A stretch of DNA of 64,000 nucleotides from Rhizobium tumorigenes (GCF_003240565.2 NZ_CP117255.1:2772501-2836500); one strand, 5' to 3'. Counted from the first letter of the stretch, positions 39,808-48,704 are shown. Numbers and translations are program-made. Notes: generated by a model not told the origin, from the letters alone.

Positions 39808-41081
39808 TGGCGCGTCCCCCGCTCAACGATGTCACCGACGGCAAGGTCAATCCGATGATGCACGAGCTCGCTTCGCTGCACTTCGACAACCTGCCGCGCC
39901 CGGACGCCCGCACCGATGTCGGCCGCCCCGGCCGCGAGCTATGTATTTACCCGGCTAAGCTTGGCTACGACCTGCAGGACGAACTCGATTTCCTTTCTAA
40001 CCGCGCCATGGAGCCGAACGTCTTTTTCTCGGCCCGCTTCCTGGCGCCAGCCATGCCCCGCATCGATGAACGGCAAATCCGCATGGCGCTCATCCGCGAC
40101 AACAAGAGCACGAGCAGCCGGATGCGCTTGCTCATGCCGTTTTCCGTCGACAAGCCGGGCTTTGCCGTCGGTCCGTCGATCATCCGAGTCTGGGCCAACA
40201 ATTTCGGCCCGCTCGGCACGCCGCTGGTGGATGGCGAAGAGGCGGCGGAAACGCTCGACAACCTGTTCGAAGGCCTGCTCCAGCACGCGCTGCAGCTGCC
40301 GACGACGCTGGTGCTGCCGGACGTCAGGCTGAACGGCCCCTTTGTCCGCCTGGCGAAAGCGGTTGCCATCGGCCGCAACCTGCCGGTCACCGTTGCCAAC
40401 GCCTACGAGCGGCCGATGCTGCAAAGCACCGAGGACGCGCTGGATTATCTGGCGGCGGCGATTTCACCCGCTCATCTGAGGGAAATGCGCCGTCAGTGGC
40501 GGCAGCTCGAGAGCCTCGGCGAACTCGTCTACAACGTCGCCCGCCAACCGTCCGATATCCACCGTCGGATGGAGGAATTCATGGCTCTGGAAGCCGGCGG
40601 CTGGAAGGGCAAGAAGCGCAGCGCCATGGTGCTCGACCGCCATCACGCGGCCTTTGCCCGCGAGGCGATCTCCAATCTCGCTAGCGTCGACGCCGTCCGT
40701 ATCCATACCATCGACCTCGACGGCAAGGCCATTGCCTCGATGATCGTGCTGATGATGGGCGGCGAGGCCTACACATGGAAAACCGCGTTCAACGAGGACT
40801 ACGCGCGCTATTCTCCCGGCAAGCTGCTGATGGGCGAGCTCACCGAATTCCAGCTGGACGACCCCAACACCGTCCGCTCCGACTCCTGCGCCGTTGCCGA
40901 TCATCCGATCATGAGCCGTTTCTGGCGGGAACGCGAAGAGATGGGCACGCTGGTCATCGGCCTCACCCAGAACAGCGACCGCGACGTCCGCCAGGCCGCC
41001 GCACAACTGCACATGTATCGCAGCACCCGCAACATGGCCAAGGCCCTGCGCGATCGGATCTTGTCGCTGACAAGGCGGTAA
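39807..41081 (+). CDS. CelD/BcsL-type GNAT acyltransferase
   Basis: 424 residues. The C-terminal half fits the Acetyltransf_6 (FemAB/CelD-like) fold: LREMRRQWRQLESLG near residue 225, VRIHTIDLDGKAIASMIVLM, AYTWKTAFNEDYARYSPGKL (the region conserved in CelD proteins), and DHPIMSRFWREREEMGTL. The N-terminal half is poorly conserved. CelD proteins are linked to cellulose or other polysaccharide production, presumably acylating sugar intermediates. Its start overlaps the flippase stop by one base, which supports a shared role in a surface glycan; no glycosyltransferases adjoin. Confidence 0.8.
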   Translation: MARPPLNDVTDGKVNPMMHELASLHFDNLPRPDARTDVGRPGRELCIYPAKLGYDLQDELDFLSNRAMEPNVFFSARFLAPAMPRIDERQIRMALIRDNKSTSSRMRLLMPFSVDKPGFAVGPSIIRVWANNFGPLGTPLVDGEEAAETLDNLFEGLLQHALQLPTTLVLPDVRLNGPFVRLAKAVAIGRNLPVTVANAYERPMLQSTEDALDYLAAAISPAHLREMRRQWRQLESLGELVYNVARQPSDIHRRMEEFMALEAGGWKGKKRSAMVLDRHHAAFAREAISNLASVDAVRIHTIDLDGKAIASMIVLMMGGEAYTWKTAFNEDYARYSPGKLLMGELTEFQLDDPNTVRSDSCAVADHPIMSRFWREREEMGTLVIGLTQNSDRDVRQAAAQLHMYRSTRNMAKALRDRILSLTRR

Positions 41082-41110
41082 GCAGCGGGCGCGACGACGT
41101 CATAAACCGC

Positions 41111-41488
41111 TCAAACATCGTCCTGAATATCGAAGCGGATTACCTTGCCGCTTTCGATCCGGAAAATGTGCATTACAGTCTTGTCCTTGAGACCATGCGT
41201 TTGCCCCTGGAGCGGCTGGCCGTCGAGATCGAACACCGACTGGATCACCTCGACTGCAACGGCACCATTTTCCTGCTCCGAAAATTTCAGGGGCTCGACA
41301 TGCGGGCTGACGACGGCCCATTGGGCTGTCCAATAGGCGCGCAGCCCATCGTGACCGTGGACGTGACCCCCATTCATGCCGTTGGCCCAGGCAACGTCCC
41401 CGGCAAGCTTTCCAAGGACACCGTCGATATCCCGGGCGTTGAAACGATCGTAAAGGCCCCTGATCAGGTCGGCGTTGTTGTCTGACAT
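41111..41488 (-). CDS. Nuclear transport factor 2-like / SnoaL-like protein
   Basis: 125 residues, a single NTF2-fold domain: LIRGLYDRFNARDIDGVLGKL helix, VHGHDGLRAYW, and the C-terminal VMHIFRIESGKVIRFDIQ strands (each read as a family pattern). Such proteins are small isomerases, hydrolases or ligand binders. I prefer the ATG at 41488, eight bases from GGGGG; another ATG at 41494 is too close to it. It diverges from a MarR regulator across 116 bp and is its likely target. Confidence 0.78.
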   Translation of the reverse strand: MSDNNADLIRGLYDRFNARDIDGVLGKLAGDVAWANGMNGGHVHGHDGLRAYWTAQWAVVSPHVEPLKFSEQENGAVAVEVIQSVFDLDGQPLQGQTHGLKDKTVMHIFRIESGKVIRFDIQDDV

Positions 41489-41562
41489 CGTCATTTCCCC
41501 CGGAACGGTTTGAAGTGCTTGCCGGGCTCGTCAATCGATGTTGCCGGCAGCCCACTGAAGAG

Positions 41563-41582
41563 ATATATACGTGCATATATAT
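41563..41582. promoter_or_regulatory. AT-rich near-palindrome, candidate MarR operator
   Basis: ATATATACGTGCATATATAT is an imperfect palindrome of alternating AT steps in a GC-rich genome. It stands about 23 bp before the marR start and 75 bp before the divergent NTF2-like gene. Such sites are typical MarR-family operators, and TATATA could also serve as a -10 element for either gene. Confidence 0.5.
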
Positions 41583-41604
41583 TTGGGTCAAGCAAGGTCG
41601 GGAA

Positions 41605-42075
41605 ATGAACGACATGGATGAAAACGTACTGTCGACGCCGGGGCATCTCATCGGTCTTGCGGCGCGCGCCTTCGCGCGGCTGAGCGAAACGCGGCTGAAA
41701 CCGCTCGGCTTCGGCGTCGGCCATTTGCCGGTGCTGGTGGCACTGCGTGATGGCAAGGCGCACACCCAGCGCGACCTCGCCCGCTTCGCCAGGATAGAAC
41801 AACCGCCGATGGCGCAAATGCTGGCGCGCATGGAGCGCGACGGCTTGATCGAACGCACCCGCGACCCGGCGGACGGGCGAAGCAGCCAGATCGTGCTGAC
41901 GAGCGACGCGCAAAAGCGGATGCCCGAGGCCATCGAGACGCTGCATCAGGGAAACCGCGAGGCTCTGGCAGGCTTCACCCCGGCAGAAACCGCACAATTC
42001 GTCCATCTGCTGACCCGGCTCATCGAAAACCTGAACCAAATCACCAACCGCGCCCCCCCGTCGGGGACGATGTAG
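41605..42075 (+). CDS. MarR family transcriptional regulator
   Basis: 156 residues. The winged helix-turn-helix lies around residues 55-100 (TQRDLARFARIEQPPMAQML then DGLIERTRDPADGRSSQIVLT), where the DxRS wing motif is the MarR signature. Helices at both ends form the dimer. The start at 41605 follows GGTCGGGAA. It probably represses itself and the divergent NTF2-like gene through the AT-rich palindrome between them. Confidence 0.88.
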   Translation: MNDMDENVLSTPGHLIGLAARAFARLSETRLKPLGFGVGHLPVLVALRDGKAHTQRDLARFARIEQPPMAQMLARMERDGLIERTRDPADGRSSQIVLTSDAQKRMPEAIETLHQGNREALAGFTPAETAQFVHLLTRLIENLNQITNRAPPSGTM

Positions 42076-42178
42076 GTTTGGGTTGAGCGTCATGCCTTCA
42101 GAGCGCAAAAGCTTTCGCTGTCAAAAAGCGACGTCCGTCGGGACGACGAACCGAGCGAGAGTGCGCGACGAGACTTGC

Positions 42179-42688
42179 CTATTTGGACTGTTGCTTGTCG
42201 ATGCATGAGACGATTGCAGGCCCGGCAGTCGTTGATCCCCGGGCGGTAAGAAGCTGTGGCTTATCGCTTATCCCGTCGGAGATGGCGATCTGTTTCTTGG
42301 CTGCGGCAAAAGCCTTTACGAACTCCTTTGCCTGCTCACCTTTTATCTGCGTTTGGGAAATCGCTAGGTTGTCTCCTACCGCGCCAACCTCGCCTTCAGC
42401 ATCGAACAGAAACTTGCCATCGAATGCGAATTTCAAAGTTGGCTTGAAGGCCTCAAGTCGAGCATCGTACGTGAAACCGGGAATGGATCGGATGGTCAGC
42501 CCTTCTTTCGCACTGTCACAGAGCAACATGACGCCGGATCGAAACGACGTCATGAATCCTACTGATACGCTGTCGCCACCGGAAAATGGATCGGCCTCCT
42601 TGTCCACCGACCACTCCCGGAAGCCGGCTTGGCTTACACCCGCCAAAGCCAAAAATACAACTCCAGCAATACAGCATAGCTTATACAC
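42179..42688 (-). CDS. Hypothetical exported protein
   Basis: 169 residues from a GTG at 42688, chosen because GGGGGAA lies just upstream; an ATG 45 bases earlier is also in frame. A signal peptide is evident (LCCIAGVVFLALAGVSQA). The mature part starts FREWSVDKEADPFSGGD and has two cysteines, and looks like an all-beta exported protein comparable to type VI/lysis-related invasion associated domains, but I do not recognise it securely. Its codon use is less GC-rich than that of neighbouring genes. Confidence 0.65.
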   Translation of the reverse strand: MYKLCCIAGVVFLALAGVSQAGFREWSVDKEADPFSGGDSVSVGFMTSFRSGVMLLCDSAKEGLTIRSIPGFTYDARLEAFKPTLKFAFDGKFLFDAEGEVGAVGDNLAISQTQIKGEQAKEFVKAFAAAKKQIAISDGISDKPQLLTARGSTTAGPAIVSCIDKQQSK

Positions 42689-42953
42689 TTTATTCCCCCG
42701 AATTATGCGTTCGTTCAGCGATGTTCGATCCAAGATAAAAAATCAATCTTTAATTTAAAAGAATTGCAGATGCTTCCAGGGAGAGAGTTTTTAGCGTCTT
42801 GACCGAACCTATTGATGCTGGCTTGGAGCTGGATCCATGTCGTCAATTCTGCGTGACCCCCCTATCCCCTGACAGCCTTGCGGCCTAGCTTCTGCAGCAA
42901 CGGTGGGCGTTGCCAGATCATTGGGCCCATTCACGCACCGTAGGAGTAACTCC

Positions 42954-43934
42954 ATGGACTATGTCAAATTCGGCCCGACGGGCCTCGAGGTATCGCGCAT
43001 CTGTCTCGGCTGCATGACCTATGGCGAGCCGGACCGGGGCAACCATGCGTGGACCATGAGCGAGGAGGCCAGCCGCCCTCTGCTGCGCCAGGCGGTCGAA
43101 CTCGGGATCAATTTCTGGGATACGGCCAACGCCTATTCGGACGGCAGTTCGGAAGAGATCGTCGGACGGGCCATCAAGGATTTCTCCCGGCGCGAGGATA
43201 TCGTGCTGGCGACAAAGGTGTTCAACCGCATGCGGCCGGGTCCGAACGGCGCCGGCCTGTCGCGCAAGGCAATCTTCGACGAGATCGACAACAGCCTGCG
43301 CCGGCTTGGCACCGATTATGTCGATCTCTACCAGATCCACCGTTTCGACCATGTCACGCCCATCGAGGAAACGCTGGAGGCGCTGCACGATGTGGTGAAG
43401 GCCGGCAAGGCCCGCTATATCGGCGCCTCTTCGATGCACGCCTGGGAATTCGCCAAGGCCGTCTACATCTCGCGGCTGCACGGCTGGACCCAATTTGTCA
43501 GCATGCAGGATCACCTCAACCTGCTTTACCGCGAGGAGGAGCGCGAGATGCTGCCCTTCTGCGAGGACCAGAAGATCGCCGTTATCCCCTGGAGCCCGCT
43601 GGCCCGCGGTCGCCTCACCCGCGACTGGAACGAGAGCACCTCCCGCCAAGAGAGCGACCAGTTCGGCAAGACGCTCTATAACCAGGCGGTCGAGAGCGAC
43701 AGGCAGATCATCGATGCCGTCGGCGCACTCGCCACGGCACGCGGCGTCTCCCGCGCCCAGATCGGCATCGCCTGGATCGCCCAGAAGAGCGCAGTCACCG
43801 CGCCCATCGTCGGCGCTTCCAAGCCGCACCACCTGACCGACGCCGTTGCAGCCCTTTCGGTGAAGCTGACGGCGGAAGAAATCGCCGCACTGGAAGCACC
43901 CTACGTGCCGCGCGGTATTGCCGGGTTCGAGTGA
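42954..43934 (+). CDS. Aldo/keto reductase
   Basis: 326 residues. The AKR catalytic tetrad is recognisable: Asp in FWDTANAYSDG (with Tyr in the same segment) near residue 53-58, Lys in VLATKVF near 85, and His in LYQIHRFD near 128. The NADPH-binding end IPWSPLARGRLTRDW and VGASKPHHL are typical of the YhdN/IolS-like branch. It reduces aldehydes or ketones with NADPH; substrate unknown. The start follows TAGGAG. It stands alone with no nearby regulator. Confidence 0.9.
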   Translation: MDYVKFGPTGLEVSRICLGCMTYGEPDRGNHAWTMSEEASRPLLRQAVELGINFWDTANAYSDGSSEEIVGRAIKDFSRREDIVLATKVFNRMRPGPNGAGLSRKAIFDEIDNSLRRLGTDYVDLYQIHRFDHVTPIEETLEALHDVVKAGKARYIGASSMHAWEFAKAVYISRLHGWTQFVSMQDHLNLLYREEEREMLPFCEDQKIAVIPWSPLARGRLTRDWNESTSRQESDQFGKTLYNQAVESDRQIIDAVGALATARGVSRAQIGIAWIAQKSAVTAPIVGASKPHHLTDAVAALSVKLTAEEIAALEAPYVPRGIAGFE

Positions 43935-44157
43935 TATATCTTCGGCATGACCGCGCTTGTTCCCGTGTCAGCTCCGCTGGGAATTCCAGCAAGGCGAGGG
44001 GGATAAGCGCGGTTTAGCAAAGAAATAATTGGCTTAGCCCGAGTCAAGGTCTCTCCGGCAAAGGCCACCTGCCCGCTCTAGGGCAAATGTGATGAGACGC
44101 CAGATGGCGATCGGCTATAGGATCGTGCGTCCTGTCCCGGCATCCGAGGATTCCCCC

Positions 44158-44949
44158 ATGTCCACCGTCCCCTTCGAGGCCCGCCGCTTTCAGTCCACGG
44201 CCGAGTATTATCTGCGCTACCGCGTTCCCTATCCGGACACGCTGATTGCCCGCGTCGCCAACCGCTGCGGCCTGCAGATCGGCGATCCGCTGCTCGATCT
44301 CGGCTGTGGACCGGCCCAACTCGGCATCGCCTTTGCTCACCTGGGCGCCAGGGTGACAGCGATGGATCCGGAGCCGGAGATGCTGTCTGCCGCGACAGAA
44401 GGCGCCCGGAAAGCCGGCGTCGAGATGACCGTGCGGCAGGGTTCGTCCTACGACCTTGGCCCGGATATCGGTCCCCTCAAGCTGGCGGTGATGGGCCGCT
44501 CCTTCCACTGGATGGATCGGCCTGCGACGCTGGAAGCGCTCGACCGGCTGATCGTGCCGGGCGGCGCCGTCGTGCTGTTCCACGCCACCCATCTCGCCAT
44601 GGTCCCGGACGGACGCAAGATCATCCAGCAGCTTGGCGAAAAATTCTCGCCGGAGCGCAGCGCCGACAGCGCCATCCGGCAGAGCAGCGAATGGCCGCGG
44701 CACGAAAGCATCCTGCTCCGCTCCGTCTTCAACAATCTCGAGAGCATCGGTATCATTCGCGAGCGCCACATCGGCATCGATGACCTCGTCGGCCGCGCTC
44801 TTTCCATGTCCACCACCTCGCCCCAGGCGCTCGGCGAAGAAGCTGCTGCCTTCGAGGCAGCCGCGCGTACCGCGCTGACGGAGGCTGCACCCGATGGCAA
44901 ATTTACCGAGATCGTCGAATCGACCGCCCTGCTTGCCTTTCGCGATTGA
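44158..44949 (+). CDS. Class I SAM-dependent methyltransferase
   Basis: 263 residues. Motif I LLDLGCGPAQLGIAFAHLG lies near residue 43 and motif II TAMDPEPEML follows. The segment SFHWMDRPATLEALDRLIVPGG is typical of small-molecule methyltransferases of the UbiE/COQ5-like group. The start at 44158 has GAGGA upstream. It is a single gene, transcribed toward a TetR regulator on the other strand, and its substrate is unknown. Confidence 0.82.
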   Translation: MSTVPFEARRFQSTAEYYLRYRVPYPDTLIARVANRCGLQIGDPLLDLGCGPAQLGIAFAHLGARVTAMDPEPEMLSAATEGARKAGVEMTVRQGSSYDLGPDIGPLKLAVMGRSFHWMDRPATLEALDRLIVPGGAVVLFHATHLAMVPDGRKIIQQLGEKFSPERSADSAIRQSSEWPRHESILLRSVFNNLESIGIIRERHIGIDDLVGRALSMSTTSPQALGEEAAAFEAAARTALTEAAPDGKFTEIVESTALLAFRD

Positions 44950-44964
44950 CCGGCAAGAGCAAAA

Positions 44965-45534
44965 CTAGACCTGCTGGCGAGACAGTTGCCGGTGGGTCGC
45001 CGTCAGAAACTCGTCGGCCATCGCCCCGTCCTCCATGGTGCGCGCCAGGATAACCGCGCCCATCATCGCGGCAAGCGTGGCCAGCGCATTGGCGCGACGC
45101 GCCTCTGGCGTCTCTCCGGCAACAATCTCGGCCAGCACATCGACCAGATCCGTCAGCCCGCCTGAAAAGGTCGATTGCAAGCCTGCGCCCTGGCGGCTGA
45201 CCTCCTGCGTCAGCGAGGCGAAGACGCAGGCGCGGCTCTGCAGATTACGGCGCGACAGGTAGTGCTGCAGCAAGGCCTCCAGCGGATCGCCCTCGGCTGT
45301 CTCGACGATCTGCCGCCAGCGATCCCGGGTCTTTTCGACCAGTACCCTGCTTGCCTCGAAGGCCAGCTTCTCCTTCGATTCGAAGTGCCCGTAGAAACCG
45401 CCATGGGTCAGCCCCGCAGCCTTCATGATGTCGGCCACGCCGATCCCGTCGAAACCCTTCTCGCGAAACAGGTCGCAGGCAGCTTCCAGGATCAGGGCCC
45501 GGTTTTCAGCGAATTTTTCGCGGCTCACGCGCAT
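44965..45534 (-). CDS. TetR/AcrR family transcriptional regulator
   Basis: 189 residues. The N-terminal helix-turn-helix reads ILEAACDLFREKGFDGIGVADIM then GLTHGGFYGHFESKEKLAFEA, with the TetR signature HGGFYGHF. The C-terminal ligand domain resembles the LmrA/YxaF or NemR-like branch. It diverges from an MFS transporter, with two similar 17-bp sites between them, and most likely represses that transporter. Confidence 0.9.
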   Translation of the reverse strand: MRVSREKFAENRALILEAACDLFREKGFDGIGVADIMKAAGLTHGGFYGHFESKEKLAFEASRVLVEKTRDRWRQIVETAEGDPLEALLQHYLSRRNLQSRACVFASLTQEVSRQGAGLQSTFSGGLTDLVDVLAEIVAGETPEARRANALATLAAMMGAVILARTMEDGAMADEFLTATHRQLSRQQV

Positions 45535-45569
45535 CGGCCTGCCTCATCGAAATCGTTGCTTGACAATTT

Positions 45570-45613
45570 ACATGACGACCATCATCAATGCAAGATACAT
45601 GATGCCCGTCATC
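45570..45613. promoter_or_regulatory. Two direct 17-bp near-palindromes, candidate TetR operators
   Basis: ACATGACGACCATCATC (45570-45586) and ACATGATGCCCGTCATC (45597-45613) are alike (14 of 17 bases) and each is itself near-palindromic (ATGAYG-N3-RTCAT). Their starts are 27 bp apart. A TTGACA hexamer at 45560-45565 overlaps the first site's left flank, so bound repressor would block the MFS promoter. Confidence 0.6.
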
Positions 45614-45721
45614 TAAAGGCCAAGTTGCAGCCTTGCTGGACTTTGCCTCGGAGACGGGTGAAATTGTCGCAGACCCGGTCGCGACGCGAATGCTTCGACC
45701 ACCGATCACTGGAACAGTCCC

Positions 45722-47020
45722 ATGGTTTCCACTGCCCTAGCCTCGACGCTTGCCCGCCGCAACATCCACTACGGATGGGTGGTGGTGGGTGCCACTTTCC
45801 TCACTATGCTGGTCACCGCCGGCGCCATGGGCGCGCCGGGAGTCCTCATCAAGCCGCTGCAGGACGAGTTCGGCTGGAGCACATCGTCGATATCCTCGGC
45901 GCTGGCCATCCGCCTTCTGCTGTTCGGACTGATGGGGCCCTTTGCCGCCGCCTTCATGAACCGCTTCGGCGTGCGCAACGTCATAATTTTCGCGCTTGTC
46001 ACCGTTGCCATCGGCTTCATCGGCTCGCTCTACATGACGCAGCTGTGGCAGCTGCTGCTCTTCTGGGGGATCATCGTCGGCTTCGGCACGGGGCTGACGG
46101 CGATGGTGCTGGCAGCAACGGTCTCGGCCCGCTGGTTCACCAAGAATCGCGGCCTCGTGGTTGGCATGCTGTCGGCGAGCTCGGCCACCGGCCAGCTGGT
46201 CTTCCTGCCGCTGATGGCGGAGCTGACCCAGCGCTACGGCTGGCGCAGCACCGTCGTCTTCGTCTGCGCCATGCTCGCTGTCGCGGCTCTGGTCGTCATG
46301 GCGCTGATGCGCGACCGCCCGGCCGACCTCGGCCTGCCGGTCTTCGGCGAGGAAACGGTGACGCCCGTACCGAAGATCGACAAGAGCCTCGCTGCCATGC
46401 TGATGTCGCCGCTGCTGGTGCTGAAGGAGGTCTCGCGGAGCTCGACCTTCTGGATCCTGTTCACCACCTTCTTCATCTGCGGGCTCAGCACAAACGGGCT
46501 GATCCAGACGCATTTCGTCACCCTCTGTGGCGACTACGGCATCCTGCCTGTCGCAGCCGCCAGCGTGCTCGCCGTCATGGGGATCTTCGATTTCTTCGGC
46601 ACCATCGGCTCGGGCTGGCTGTCCGACCGCTTCGACAATCGCTGGCTGCTGTTCTGGTATTACGGCCTGCGCGGCCTCGCCCTGCTGTTCCTGCCATTCA
46701 GCCAGTTCGGTTTCTACGGCCTGTCGATCTTCGCGGTCTTCTACGGACTGGACTGGATTGCCACCGTGCCGCCGACGGTCAAGATCGCCGCCGACCGATT
46801 TGGCCCGGAAAAGGCCGGCATGGTGTTCGGCTGGGTCTTTACCGGCCATCAGCTGGGCGCTGCCACTGCCGCCTTCGGCGCCGGCCTTTCGCGCACCGAA
46901 CTCGACAGCTACCTGCCCGCATTCTTCGTCGCCGGCGCCTTCTGCCTGCTGGCCGCTATCCTGGCGATCACGCTGAGCAAACCCGGCATCACGCTCCGCC
47001 GCGCAGCCGCTGCCCACTGA
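45722..47020 (+). CDS. MFS transporter paired with TetR regulator
   Basis: 432 residues with twelve membrane helices: FLTMLVTAGAMGAPGVLIKP in helix 1, SARWFTKNRGLVVGMLSASS after helix 4, and a second-half SGWLSDRFDNRWLLFWYYG loop. It resembles the oxalate/formate-like and monocarboxylate-type branch (OFA) of MFS carriers. The direction of transport is not evident. The gene is controlled, by inference, by the divergent TetR protein. An inverted repeat follows it. Confidence 0.87.
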   Translation: MVSTALASTLARRNIHYGWVVVGATFLTMLVTAGAMGAPGVLIKPLQDEFGWSTSSISSALAIRLLLFGLMGPFAAAFMNRFGVRNVIIFALVTVAIGFIGSLYMTQLWQLLLFWGIIVGFGTGLTAMVLAATVSARWFTKNRGLVVGMLSASSATGQLVFLPLMAELTQRYGWRSTVVFVCAMLAVAALVVMALMRDRPADLGLPVFGEETVTPVPKIDKSLAAMLMSPLLVLKEVSRSSTFWILFTTFFICGLSTNGLIQTHFVTLCGDYGILPVAAASVLAVMGIFDFFGTIGSGWLSDRFDNRWLLFWYYGLRGLALLFLPFSQFGFYGLSIFAVFYGLDWIATVPPTVKIAADRFGPEKAGMVFGWVFTGHQLGAATAAFGAGLSRTELDSYLPAFFVAGAFCLLAAILAITLSKPGITLRRAAAAH

Positions 47021-47034
47021 CACCCACCGCCACC

Positions 47035-47073
47035 GGCGTTTGCCCGGGCCCGCAAGCCCTGCCGGCAAACGCC
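47035..47073 (+). terminator. Inverted repeat after MFS gene
   Basis: GGCGTTTGCC (47035-47044) and GGCAAACGCC (47064-47073) pair perfectly over ten bases, with a 19-base loop that can pair partly with itself. It lies 14 bp after the stop codon. There is no T run, so confidence is moderate. Confidence 0.45.
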
Positions 47074-47160
47074 CACCGACGGAAATTGCCTATGAGCCCC
47101 CGCGCCGTCTTGCGCCTGCGCCCACTCGCATGTTAGACACCCGCCTCGTCGGTATCCGTT

Positions 47161-47245
47161 GCCCCATTGGCGGAATTGGTAGACGCGCTCGACTCAAAAT
47201 CGAGTTTCGCAAGAAGTGCTGGTTCGACTCCGGCATGGGGCACCA
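47161..47245 (+). tRNA. tRNA-Leu (CAA)
   Basis: 85 bases including an encoded CCA. The acceptor stem is GCCCCAT with ATGGGGC, the D arm is Leu-type (GGCGGAATTGGTAGACGC), and the anticodon stem CTCGA/TCGAG encloses loop CTCAAAA giving anticodon CAA, which reads UUG. A long variable arm typical of class II tRNAs and the T loop GGTTCGACTCC follow. It is a canonical gene, in contrast with the tRNA-like sequences at 24 kb. Confidence 0.97.
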
Positions 47246-47396
47246 CGGACTACCCGAGACCTACTAGAAACACTGAAATCATTAAGCTAATTCGTCCTAC
47301 GGGTACTTAGAGAGGTATGGAAGCGGCGCTTCTGAAGGATAAGCTTTCGGCGATGCGGGCATCCCTTGGGACATGACTGCCGTTGGGCTTTTCAAT

Positions 47397-48029
47397 TCAA
47401 CGCAAATCGCCATCAGCGGCCCAAATTCCTAAGAACGGTAACTCCAACGTGTAATGCTTAGGTGTTGCAGCGCTCGAAAGCGCATAATCAAAGTCCTGCT
47501 CTACTGTCCGAGCATGATACATCTGACCAGTTGCGCTGTAATTTCTTCGAGTACTTAGAAGCTTTCCTGTCTCGGTTGAAACCCAAAGTTCAATAGGCAC
47601 CATAGCCCCTTCGCTAGTTGACCAAGCTGAATAGTGAATTTTTCCTCCAGTGGTGGACTGTCGCACACACACATGAAATGCTGAGAGGGAAGACAGCGGC
47701 AACGAAAGTTCATGGCGGCCCCACTCGCCGCTGGGTCGTTGCAAAAACAATACGTTGTCGACAATCCTAACTTCCTCTCTGATAACGTGGAATTTTTCGT
47801 CATTGGCAGCTTTTATCCTGTAACTAAAACGAGGCGTGCTGAAAGTTGCTAGAAACGCGTCACTGACCTCAGTGCAAATATCAGCTACAGGCTTTGGTTG
47901 AACTTGGGCGGACGACGAAGGCACGGCGTCCTCTGCATTTGCGCCGACAGTGGAGACAGGTTGCACTGCGACGAGGACAACTACCGCGAACAAGGTCGCT
48001 TTCAGTCTAGCGGTGCATCGTATTGCCAT
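47397..48029 (-). CDS. Hypothetical exported protein
   Basis: 210 residues from 48029, where GAGGAAGTGACA precedes the ATG. A signal peptide runs MAIRCTARLKATLFAVVVLV and ends near AANA/GANA at about residue 32. The mature part is mostly predicted beta strand (FHVIREEVRIVDNVLFLQ; MVPIELWVSTETGKLL) and has two cysteines. I do not recognise a family. Its base composition is clearly less GC-rich than the flanking housekeeping genes, in keeping with an acquired segment downstream of tRNA-Leu. Confidence 0.65.
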   Translation of the reverse strand: MAIRCTARLKATLFAVVVLVAVQPVSTVGANAEDAVPSSSAQVQPKPVADICTEVSDAFLATFSTPRFSYRIKAANDEKFHVIREEVRIVDNVLFLQRPSGEWGRHELSLPLSSLSAFHVCVRQSTTGGKIHYSAWSTSEGAMVPIELWVSTETGKLLSTRRNYSATGQMYHARTVEQDFDYALSSAATPKHYTLELPFLGIWAADGDLR

Positions 48030-48190
48030 TGTCACTTCCTCAAATAAAAACGAGGATACACTCCATGCGCTTTTAACATGGAGCATAAGTGCCTCCGCGA
48101 CGTCATTGGCGACTGCCTGCCAAGATGATATCTGGCGCGTTCATCTCGTCGAAGGGCGTACCAATGGACTGCCCTTAGAATCCGCAGGAT

Positions 48191-48340
48191 CTAAAGGCAA
48201 TATGAAATCTGAATCTTGTATGCCGGTGGGCTGGGTGGCGAGACGAAATAGTAGCCGTTGGCTTTTGTACCTATCTCATACGCGGCAACTGAATTTGCAA
48301 AAACTACCAAAGCAGCGAAACTCATAAGCAATTTGTGCAT
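48191..48340 (-). CDS. Putative very small secreted peptide
   Basis: 49 residues from the ATG at 48340, with GGGGGC upstream. MHKLLMSFAALVVFANSVAA is a convincing signal peptide, leaving a mature peptide of about 29 residues (YEIGTKANGYYFVSPPSPP followed by ten more). There is no family match I can name. The coding claim rests on the signal sequence and ribosome site only. Confidence 0.4.
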   Translation of the reverse strand: MHKLLMSFAALVVFANSVAAYEIGTKANGYYFVSPPSPPAYKIQISYCL

Positions 48341-48500
48341 TGAAGCCCCCAACGCACGCTGCATAGCGCAGAAAAATCTGCTGAATTTCCGGCACTCCAT
48401 GCCACGTCACCTGACAAACGTCATTTCCATATTGATGGAACTGCATGACCAACAGACATTTATTGTCGACGGTGGGCTGATCTTGCTGTAACGCCGCCGC

Positions 48501-48704
48501 ATGCTCCGAACAGTCGTTATGTATTATTTGATCTCTTGTCTCAGTGCTGCGGCATTTGGAGGGCTGGCTTATTATCTGTACCTTAAGGGTGCCGATGATT
48601 ATCGCACTTCGATCGACGAACCCGTCAATACGAAGCCTGTCGCGAAAAAAGGCGACCGCCTGAAGCCCTCGGATGTAGTGCATCAGGGCAGACCGGGTTT
48701 GTAA
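48501..48704 (+). CDS. Putative small membrane-anchored protein
   Basis: 67 residues: one membrane helix (VMYYLISCLSAAAFGGLAYY, about 6-25) followed by a charged tail. No strong ribosome binding site is visible ahead of it and the family is unknown. It could be real or a chance open frame in the AT-richer segment. Confidence 0.4.
   Translation: MLRTVVMYYLISCLSAAAFGGLAYYLYLKGADDYRTSIDEPVNTKPVAKKGDRLKPSDVVHQGRPGL

Noticed and set aside
45175..47136. 653-codon frame overlapping the TetR and MFS genes
   Set aside because: It crosses both genes in the wrong frames, is Arg/Ala/His-rich and has no domain; it is a shadow.
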